A DNA stretch of 5,741 bases, from positions 1 through 5,741 of the forward strand of contig JBFKOL010000291.1 in assembly GCA_041628815.1 (NCBI GenBank). The letters run 5' to 3'. A program made the translations under genes and the position numbers. Below, piece by piece: positions 1-5,741 of the stretch. The DNA comes from JBFKOL01 sp041628815 (lineage in GTDB: Bacteria; Bacteroidota; Bacteroidia; Chitinophagales; Saprospiraceae). Each line of letters starts with the position of its first letter. Position 1 is the first letter of the stretch. The notes beneath the pieces are model-generated. The model was given only the letters and a program-made list of their open reading frames with translations, did no database searches and was not told where the DNA came from.

Positions 1-2067
1 CGTGATGATAAACATATAGCCTTTTATCCGGAGGGGGGGCATTTGGTCAATGGTCTGGAATCCAAAGTTGGTTTTAGGGTTTTTGGTTCATTGGATGTAG
101 ACATGTGCAGCGTTGTTGATGACCGTGGGATTACCTTGGGATCGCTGGTTAAAATGCACGAGGATTTTGGCGTTTTTACGCTCTTGCCTGATGAAAAAAG
201 ATCCTATTTCGTAGTATCCAACGATGGAGTTGAGCACCGACGATTTCGTCTTCCAGCAGCCATCTCGCAGGGATATATTATTACTGCCAGTTCGACTCAT
301 GACGAGCACATCACGGTGCGGGTCGCAGCTTCACATGGGCAAGACATTGCTGGTTGCCAACTCATAGGTCATGTACGTGGTACTGTATTCTTAGATCATT
401 TGTTTTCCGGCCAAAATGCGTCCGGAATCCTTATTCCCAAAGTAACCATTCCGTCAGGAATCGTGCATTTTACCCTGTTTGATACAAAGGGGAGACCCGT
501 AGCAGAACGGCTTATCTTTAATCATAATGTATCAGAAAGACCAATGGTACGATTGGCATTTGACCGGGACGATTATGGACCGAGAACCCAAGTGCACGGG
601 GATATAGGTGTACATTTGGAAGACAAGCCTGTAGCATCAAGGATGTCGGTGTCCGTGGTCAAAAAGCTGAGTGAGGATGAAGGAGGCACGATGGGATTAA
701 ATATTGTCAACTACCTGTTGTTACAATCCGATGTTGATCTCCCAATACAGTCCATCCATCAATATTTCCAGGATGATGATTCCAGGACAAGGGCGAAACT
801 GGATCTGCTTCTGATGACGCTGGGGTGGAGAAAATTCAACTGGCAGGATGTACTCGAAAATAAAAGACCGGACCTCGTTTTCCGCGCCGAGGAATCTTTA
901 TCAATCATGGGTAGGGTAACAGAGAAAAAGTCTTCGCATCCTGTCAAAGCCGATGTGACTTTACATGTATTGGATGAAGATGATTTTTCCATCAGTCGAT
1001 TTTTAACTGAAGACGATGGAGTTTTTCTGTTTACCGGCCTAAGATGGAGGGACAGCACGGAAATCATTATTCAGGCCGAAGAATTCAATGAAAAGAAGAA
1101 AAAGAAACTAAAGGAAGGAGAGATTCGCCGGACCGGAAAAAAGAATGTGGACATTCATTTGATTGAACCACAAGAATTTGAGATACCCGGGCAATATGTC
1201 CTGCCGGCAGCTCGCCATCCCGATGCCGAAGAACTTGAAGATTTCAATGAGCGAATCAACTTCATCCAAAAGGTGGATTCTACTTTTAATCCTGAATGGC
1301 AATTCAACCTGGATGAATTCACGGTGACTGCCCAGAGAAAGACACAGAAGGAACTGAATGATTCCAGATTAAAGGATCGATACAAGAGGACTGGGATACC
1401 ATTTGTGGAATCTTCATTCAAAGTCTATACGGACGACTTGCCTGGATCAGGGTCGTATTACACCGATATTTATGATTTGATAAGGGCCCGGGTGCCTGGT
1501 GCCACGGTAACCGGTAGTGCAGGATCACCGCGCAGGGATGTATTTCTGAGGAGTGGATTTTCTATCAGCTTGCCAACCCACGCCAATTTCATAGTAAATG
1601 GCGTACCCACCGATTATACAATTGTAGCCTCTATCCATCCCGCCAGGGTATTGGCCATCGACGTTATGCGTGGTTTGCACGCTACAGCATTCTATGGCGA
1701 GAAAGGTGCAGGAGGTATTATTTCGATCACCATGCGCGAACCGGAAGATCGGGTAATTCAGAACGATGTAAGCATTAAAGGGATATTGAACCTGAAACAT
1801 CCCGGATATTACCATGCCAGAACCTTCGCCAGTCCGGATTATGGACCAGGTGGTGAAAACGACCTCTACAGACCGGATTATCGCAATACTTTATATTGGT
1901 CGGGAGAAATTGTTACCGATGACAGTAAGGGCAAGGCAGAATGTTCATTTTATACTGGAGACGAATCCGGCATATTTGAAGTACGCATTGAAGGAATAAC
2001 AACTTCAGGATACCCCTTTACACATTTTGGCGAGATTACGGTGGCCCCTCGGAAAGGTAACGAATGA
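1..2067 (+). CDS. Macroglobulin-like protein with C-terminal TonB plug-like domain (5' partial)
   Basis: The reading frame is open to the left edge, so the true start lies outside; the in-frame TTG at 43 falls inside a conserved motif and is not the start. Numbering from the edge (688 residues visible), residues 8-13 read FYPEGG, followed by LVNGLESKVGF, the hallmark of macroglobulin-like (MG) domains in Bacteroidota envelope proteins. Residues 152-173 hold the family motif ending PVAERLIF, and 270-281 the LLMTLGWRKFNW motif. Residues about 299-361 look like a carboxypeptidase-regulatory beta-sandwich. Residues about 475-579 resemble a TonB-receptor plug, ending in IDVMRGLHATAFYGEKGAGGIISITM. 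A short beta-domain (about 600-682, with TLYWSGEIVTDDSKG) closes the protein. No beta-barrel follows, so it is unlikely to be a transporter by itself. The signal peptide expected of the family would lie upstream. Substrate and partners are unknown; a role at the outer membrane is inferred from the plug. The domain family is fairly certain, the function is not. Confidence 0.88.
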   Translation, partial: RDDKHIAFYPEGGHLVNGLESKVGFRVFGSLDVDMCSVVDDRGITLGSLVKMHEDFGVFTLLPDEKRSYFVVSNDGVEHRRFRLPAAISQGYIITASSTHDEHITVRVAASHGQDIAGCQLIGHVRGTVFLDHLFSGQNASGILIPKVTIPSGIVHFTLFDTKGRPVAERLIFNHNVSERPMVRLAFDRDDYGPRTQVHGDIGVHLEDKPVASRMSVSVVKKLSEDEGGTMGLNIVNYLLLQSDVDLPIQSIHQYFQDDDSRTRAKLDLLLMTLGWRKFNWQDVLENKRPDLVFRAEESLSIMGRVTEKKSSHPVKADVTLHVLDEDDFSISRFLTEDDGVFLFTGLRWRDSTEIIIQAEEFNEKKKKKLKEGEIRRTGKKNVDIHLIEPQEFEIPGQYVLPAARHPDAEELEDFNERINFIQKVDSTFNPEWQFNLDEFTVTAQRKTQKELNDSRLKDRYKRTGIPFVESSFKVYTDDLPGSGSYYTDIYDLIRARVPGATVTGSAGSPRRDVFLRSGFSISLPTHANFIVNGVPTDYTIVASIHPARVLAIDVMRGLHATAFYGEKGAGGIISITMREPEDRVIQNDVSIKGILNLKHPGYYHARTFASPDYGPGGENDLYRPDYRNTLYWSGEIVTDDSKGKAECSFYTGDESGIFEVRIEGITTSGYPFTHFGEITVAPRKGNE

Positions 2068-2259
2068 GTCATCATGATGGAACAAGAGGGTATGCGTTAT
2101 ATGAGATTCACTAATTTCAATAGTTCCTATTTAACATAATATAAATTATAGGCAAAAGATAGCTGTTATAAAGACTACTGAAACTAAAGGCTTATGGCCG
2201 ACGATAACCGCATTTACATATAGCAACGGCATCCAGTTATATCGTGAATTCCATCGAAA

Positions 2260-3204
2260 TTATTCCTGAACAAAAGTGTTCTTGAAATCATCATTCCTCA
2301 GCACCGTAGTTCGCTTGCTAAAATCTTTGACTTTCATAGAGGATTCGGAACCATCTTTTTTATCCTTACTTTCTGCGAGATACGGTATTCCTGTTATGTC
2401 CTTGCCAGGATATCTGTTGTATTCTCCCGGTGCCACTTGCTGCATCATACCTCCGTACATTTCCTCCCACCCGAAAGGTGCATCCTTGCAGAAATATGCC
2501 GTGCCCTCACTGTCCTCAGAATCGTACGCTACACCTTCACATTGACAACCAGCTATTTTTTTAGTCTTGTTCAACGGCGTTATTGTCATCTTACTCGACT
2601 CAATAGGTTCATAATTTGCATGGCTATTGTTCCAGGCATTAGCGGCCTTCATGGTATGCTTGAACGCCATTACCTCTTTATTTTCAAGATCGTATGTGGC
2701 CAGAATGTCATTGGCGTAATCAAACAACATGATGGCAGTTGACTTTTTCTCCTCTGCTCGCACCGCAAATAAGCTCTGTTCAGGGTTCAACATCATAACA
2801 AATTCATCCTTCTCACCATCTTCACTGATTTCGTATTCAATTTCATAGGTCAGCACGTACTCATCTGGAAGATCTACAGCATAAAATCCGTATAAAGCTC
2901 CGTATAAGGCAGCCTGTCTCTCCTCATCGTTCTCATACTCATCATCGTTAAAGTCCTCACCGTAGCGCTCCTTGTATTTTTGCTTCAGCATAGCATCGGT
3001 ACTCTTTCTTATTGGGCGCATGGCCAGTGAGACCAAGGCATCACTCAATTCATCCACAGCCCTGTCTTCCAGCTTATCGACCGTGCGGTCAAGGAGTTTT
3101 CTACCAAACTGGGCACTAGAAGACGGTGCAAAACAAATACACATCACTAAGGTCCAAATGATACCGAAAGAGCTCCCACATAAATTTACCTTTAGGTTAA
3201 TCAT
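2260..3204 (-). CDS. Secreted DUF4412-like protein of unknown function
   Basis: This is a complete 314-residue protein. The start ATG (3204-3202) fits because a signal peptide follows at once: Lys5, a hydrophobic core at about 13-27 (FGIIWTLVMCICFAP), and a likely signal peptidase I site after SSSA (residue 31). There is no lipobox cysteine at the cleavage point. Residues 33-80 form a charged, probably helical segment (LLDRTVDKLEDRAVDELSDAL). Residues about 114-310 resemble DUF4412: beta-rich repeats of YEIEYEIS type, then KTKKIAGCQCEGVAY (213-227), an aromatic GWEEMYGGM segment, and a late GIPYLAES...MKVKDFSKR stretch that matches the usual end of that family. Cysteines 220, 222 and 239 are the only ones in the mature chain. 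It probably acts in the periplasm or at the outer membrane; no enzymatic motif is visible. Upstream DNA is A/T-rich without a clear ribosome binding site. A terminator separates it from the minus-strand gene upstream, so it likely has its own promoter. The DUF4412 assignment is by eye. Confidence 0.85.
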   Translation of the reverse strand: MINLKVNLCGSSFGIIWTLVMCICFAPSSSAQFGRKLLDRTVDKLEDRAVDELSDALVSLAMRPIRKSTDAMLKQKYKERYGEDFNDDEYENDEERQAALYGALYGFYAVDLPDEYVLTYEIEYEISEDGEKDEFVMMLNPEQSLFAVRAEEKKSTAIMLFDYANDILATYDLENKEVMAFKHTMKAANAWNNSHANYEPIESSKMTITPLNKTKKIAGCQCEGVAYDSEDSEGTAYFCKDAPFGWEEMYGGMMQQVAPGEYNRYPGKDITGIPYLAESKDKKDGSESSMKVKDFSKRTTVLRNDDFKNTFVQE

Positions 3205-3362
3205 TACTTTAAGTTTATTTTTTTAAAAAACTGTATATCATTCATTTATGACAGCATAATTCATTATAGAAAAGAGTCTTTTTATCACTTTAGAATCAGA
3301 CATCCGTTCTTCCCTACAATATCGCTGATTTCATGCATTTGTGCCATGACATTTGTATAAAG

Positions 3363-3390
3363 AAAAAAGGCCGCACATTGCTGTGCGGCC
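3363..3390 (-). terminator. Intrinsic terminator of the large surface-protein gene
   Basis: A perfect 9-bp G/C-rich stem (GGCCGCACA at 3369-3377, TGTGCGGCC at 3382-3390) encloses the 4-base loop 3378-3381. Read on the minus strand, the stem is followed directly by six T residues (plus-strand A at 3363-3368) and further T-rich sequence. It lies 46 bases past the TAA stop of the gene ending at 3437. No comparable T-run follows on the plus strand, so it is directional. It should insulate the DUF4412-like gene from read-through. Confidence 0.93.
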
Positions 3391-3436
3391 ACTTTATCAA
3401 TCCTCTAAAAAGGTTAGTTTACTCTCTAAACCGGAT

Positions 3437-5741
3437 TTAGTTGTTGTCTCTCGGGACATCGGAGAATACACCGATGTTCTTCAAGAAAACGCCTTTATCC
3501 TGGACGTTGACGTCTCCGTTGAGGTCGAGGTCACGCAGGAAGTAAGAACTGTTCAATCCGTCATCTGAGATCCAGCGGTTCAAATCACTGGCATTCACGT
3601 CTGTATCATCCACCGGTCCTGTCTGCTGGTCGCCGTTACCCGCATGCATAGCAAATATACCCGGCATCATCTCTTTCTGACCGACACCCAGTAATGCGCG
3701 GTAAGACTGGTGATACCTGAAGTCATAGGTAATCGTACCGTTGACTACTGGAACGGGTATATGTGACATCACGATTAGGTGATTGCGATGTTCTATCACA
3801 ACATAATATTCCTGGTCGGGATCGAGGTTGCAGCATGTGAATCCATCGATGAATTCAACGGTTCCATCTTTATGTAGCAACGCTGCTGTCATGCATACTG
3901 TTGAGGAGGACTCCTTGCCTGTTCTCAGGCTTACGAGGACCCAATCGGTCACCGTTTCCGGATAGTTTGCATTCAGTCCGTCTACCGGGCCATTTTGTGC
4001 GTAGCTATCCCCTTCCGTACCGAAGTAGTTCCAAGGTTGCTGGCTGTAGGGTTGACCGGCTTCCGTATACGTACCGAAGAAAGTTGACGGTTTCTGTCCA
4101 GGGAGATAACCCAACCTGTTCAGTGTGGTCGTCATTTCTCCCTTAGCGTAATCGAACGGACCTTCCAGGAATACGCCTGTAATGATATCGACACAAACAC
4201 CTCCGTCGACGTTGAGCATCACTTCTTCATAGTCCTCATCGTCTTCGCTCTGGTCGCCATCATCGTTTCCAGGTGTGGAATCAGGATCCAGTGTCGAAGC
4301 ATCTGTAATTTGAGCCACATTCCTGTAATCACAACTGTCATGCGGGAAGTAGATTACTCTCACATCGAATGTGAAGGTGACCGCCTCATCGACACCCAGT
4401 TCGTCGACAAACCAGATGATCTTGTTGCCCACGAGGTTGCCGTCATGCGAGATGTTCTCCATACCGGCATAACCGTCAGGAATGACATCTTCTACAGCGA
4501 TTCCGGAAGCCTCATCCGGGCCGTAGTTGGTCACCGTGATGGAGAAGGTCACTTTTTCATTCGGACCTACTTCGATTTTGTCAACTTCCTTCATCAGTTC
4601 AAGGTCTGCCACTTTACCGACCATGAATGCAGCTGAAGCTTCGTCATCTTCCTTCGGAGTACCTTCAAAATTGTTCTCCTCTGAGTCGGGATCGGTTTGA
4701 TCCATGAAAGTAACTTCCGCGTAGTTGACCACATATTCTCCCTGCGCCCTAGTGGATACTTCTGCATCGAAGGTCAGTTCAAGACTTTCGCCAGCTTCGA
4801 GATTGAGGTCGGTCCATAGTATCCTGTCGATGAGGAAGATACCGCTGTTCGAGATATTTGTAAAGTTTACACAATAATCGACCGGCAGGTAATCCGTCAC
4901 TTCGACGTGTGTTGCCCTGCCAGGACCCTGATTGGTCACGGTTATGGTGTACGTTATCACATCTCTCACTTCCGGATTGTCGTCGCTGACGGATTTCGTA
5001 ATGGCTATGTCCGTCATTTCAGGCATCGCTATGGCATAGTCTTCATCGTCTTCACTCTGGTCACCGTCGTCATTATCCGGTGTAGAATCTGAATCTTCCT
5101 GATCTGCCGCGGTAATTTGAGCGATGTTTTTAAAGTCATTCACGTCATCGGTCGGCATATTCACAACTGCCTTGAAGGAGACCCTGTACAGTGACAAGGC
5201 GTCTACATCCTTGTTCTCCCATCTGATGGTCCTGTTGTCCACCATGAATCCACCATTGTCCATTTGGTCTTCGATTACTTCGAATCCATTGGGCAGGTAA
5301 TCCTCAACGGTCACCCCTGTAGCATTTACCTGGCTGTTGTTGAATACGGTCAACTGGAACAATACGGTGTCGCCCGGTTTTGGCGTGGAGTTGTTGACGC
5401 GTTTGATCAACTCGAGATCGATCTTGTCTCCAGTGCCACATCCTGTCGGGCTATCTACCGTAATATCGAGTACAAACGTACATCCGTTTTGATCGGTCAC
5501 GGTCACTGTATACAGTCCACCTGACAATCCGTCGATCAACTGGGTGTTAGCACCGTTGCTCCATGCATACTTGTATGGTCCGGAGCCGCCGGTGGCTCTC
5601 ACCTTGATGAATCCGTCATTGTAATCACAAGACTCGTGGATAAGACCTTCAACCACAACATTCAGATCACCACTCTTCTCTATGATCTCTACAGAGGCTT
5701 GAGCACTGCATCCTTTGGCATCGACAACAGTCACCTGGTAG
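3437..5741 (-). CDS. Large modular surface protein: SprB repeats, three DUF11 domains, dockerin-like C-terminus (5' partial)
   Basis: The frame stays open to the right edge (Tyr-Gln precede the GTG at 5734), and that GTG lies inside an SprB repeat, so the start is outside the window. Numbering from the GTG codon: residues 1-18 are the end of one SprB-type repeat; 33-93 form a full one (GGSGPYKYAWSNGANTQLIDGL...YTVTVTDQNGC) with Cys36 and Cys85. Three DUF11 domains follow at about 105-236, 241-372 and 375-505, each with the TVxNxGP-like core and an acidic tail. Residues about 517-700 match a C-terminal module common in Bacteroidota surface proteins (FLEGPFD, QPWNYFGTE, DWVLVSLR at 597-604, HRNHLIVMS at 649-657). 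The end (709-761) is dockerin-like, with a canonical EF-hand loop DLDLNGDVNVQD at 735-746 and a degenerate first half. It is probably an extracellular adhesin or cell-surface filament; the ligand is unknown. No PNP-type type IX sorting domain is visible after the EF-hand. A strong terminator follows the stop. Confidence 0.92.
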   Translation of the reverse strand, partial: YQVTVVDAKGCSAQASVEIIEKSGDLNVVVEGLIHESCDYNDGFIKVRATGGSGPYKYAWSNGANTQLIDGLSGGLYTVTVTDQNGCTFVLDITVDSPTGCGTGDKIDLELIKRVNNSTPKPGDTVLFQLTVFNNSQVNATGVTVEDYLPNGFEVIEDQMDNGGFMVDNRTIRWENKDVDALSLYRVSFKAVVNMPTDDVNDFKNIAQITAADQEDSDSTPDNDDGDQSEDDEDYAIAMPEMTDIAITKSVSDDNPEVRDVITYTITVTNQGPGRATHVEVTDYLPVDYCVNFTNISNSGIFLIDRILWTDLNLEAGESLELTFDAEVSTRAQGEYVVNYAEVTFMDQTDPDSEENNFEGTPKEDDEASAAFMVGKVADLELMKEVDKIEVGPNEKVTFSITVTNYGPDEASGIAVEDVIPDGYAGMENISHDGNLVGNKIIWFVDELGVDEAVTFTFDVRVIYFPHDSCDYRNVAQITDASTLDPDSTPGNDDGDQSEDDEDYEEVMLNVDGGVCVDIITGVFLEGPFDYAKGEMTTTLNRLGYLPGQKPSTFFGTYTEAGQPYSQQPWNYFGTEGDSYAQNGPVDGLNANYPETVTDWVLVSLRTGKESSSTVCMTAALLHKDGTVEFIDGFTCCNLDPDQEYYVVIEHRNHLIVMSHIPVPVVNGTITYDFRYHQSYRALLGVGQKEMMPGIFAMHAGNGDQQTGPVDDTDVNASDLNRWISDDGLNSSYFLRDLDLNGDVNVQDKGVFLKNIGVFSDVPRDNN
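3440..3607 (-). other. Dockerin-like EF-hand end of the surface protein
   Basis: Residues 710-765 contain two half-motifs. The first (DTDVNASDLNRW) is degenerate. The second, DLDLNGDVNVQD (735-746), has oxygen ligands at EF-hand positions 1, 3, 5, 7, 9 and 12, and is followed by KGVFLKNIGVFSDVP, a common ending in Bacteroidota surface proteins. Calcium binding is likely from the motif. A true cohesin partner is not implied. Confidence 0.75.
4229..4288 (-). repeat. Acidic linker repeat, copy 2 (after DUF11 unit 3)
   Basis: This encodes residues 483-502, DPDSTPGNDDGDQSEDDEDY. It matches copy 1 at 5036-5095 in 48 of 60 bases and 18 of 20 residues. The closely spaced aspartates resemble calcium-binding acidic linkers, but binding is inferred only. 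Confidence 0.85.
5036..5095 (-). repeat. Acidic linker repeat, copy 1 (after DUF11 unit 1)
   Basis: This encodes residues 214-233, DSDSTPDNDDGDQSEDDEDY. It differs from copy 2 in 12 bases. Eight of these are silent third-position changes; the other four fall in the two codons that change the protein (Ser/Pro and Asp/Gly). Confidence 0.85.

Larger units (their letters stand above)
4220..5422 (-). repeat. Three tandem DUF11 domain repeats within the surface protein
   Basis: Three units of about 130 residues lie in a row: about 5422-5027, 5014-4619 and 4612-4220. Each begins with a short strand of type DLELxKxV, has a core such as VTFSITVTNYGPDEASGIAVEDVIPDGY, and ends in an acidic tail. Units 1 and 3 share the NIAQIT/NVAQIT motif and an almost identical tail. 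Unit 2 has a different end (NYAEVTFMDQTDPDSEENN). DUF11 units are beta-sandwich modules that usually serve as stalks in surface proteins; that role here is inference. Domain borders are estimates. Confidence 0.85.

Noticed and set aside
33..39. Run of seven G residues inside the reading frame, a possible phase-variation tract or frameshift error.
   Set aside because: The frame continues correctly on both sides (FYPEGG then HLVNGLESK), and the run simply encodes the conserved Glu-Gly-Gly.
1091..1124. A/G-rich stretch encoding a run of lysines, a possible slippery site or frameshift.
   Set aside because: The frame stays open and homologous domain features continue after it; it looks like a basic surface loop.
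2070..2081. Short palindrome CATCATGATG just after the plus-strand stop codon.
   Set aside because: It is only 10 bases with no loop, no G/C-rich stem and no T-run, so it is probably chance.
3263..3268. TATAAT on the minus strand upstream of the DUF4412-like gene, a possible -10 box.
   Set aside because: The region is very A/T-rich, no matching -35 is clear, and the Bacteroidota promoter form (TAnnTTTG) is absent there.
4310..4636. Plus-strand open frame of about 108 codons opposite the surface-protein gene.
   Set aside because: It lies antisense to well-supported DUF11 coding sequence and shows no domain or start signal; it is a shadow frame.
3437..5741. Dockerin-like end read as evidence for a cellulosome.
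   Set aside because: No cohesin or glycoside hydrolase is present, and this ending is common in Bacteroidota surface proteins unrelated to cellulosomes.

Overview
The window looks like chromosomal DNA of a Bacteroidota bacterium, probably a gliding or surface-active lineage related to Saprospiria, Cytophagia or Flavobacteriia. The evidence is the protein content: a macroglobulin-like protein ending in a TonB plug domain, SprB-type and DUF11 adhesin repeats, and a small DUF4412-like secreted protein. Start regions are A/T-rich without a clear Shine-Dalgarno sequence, which is also usual in this phylum. The lineage below phylum is inference.

Layout: (1) Bases 1-2067, plus strand: the C-terminal 688 residues of a large envelope protein whose start lies before the window. 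It has a macroglobulin-like region with the FYPEGG motif, a carboxypeptidase-regulatory-like beta-sandwich, a TonB-receptor plug-like domain and a short C-terminal beta-domain, but no outer-membrane barrel. (2) Bases 2068-2259: a convergent intergenic gap with no convincing terminator. (3) Bases 2260-3204, minus strand: a complete 314-residue secreted or periplasmic protein with a signal peptide and a DUF4412-like body. (4) Bases 3205-3436: an intergenic stretch holding a strong intrinsic terminator (about 3363-3390) for the next gene. (5) Bases 3437-5741, minus strand: the C-terminal 767 residues of a large surface protein. It carries SprB-type repeats, three tandem DUF11 domains joined by acidic linkers, a conserved Bacteroidota C-terminal domain and a dockerin-like EF-hand end.

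All three genes encode exported proteins of the cell envelope or surface. The terminator separates the two minus-strand genes into different transcription units, and the plus-strand gene converges on them, so nothing shows that they form one operon or pathway. I see no mobile element, CRISPR array, RNA gene or defence system. The parts most worth a second look are the modular surface protein, with its duplicated acidic linker and no recognisable type IX sorting signal, and the barrel-less plug protein. Both architectures belong to known types, so I do not claim a wholly new system.
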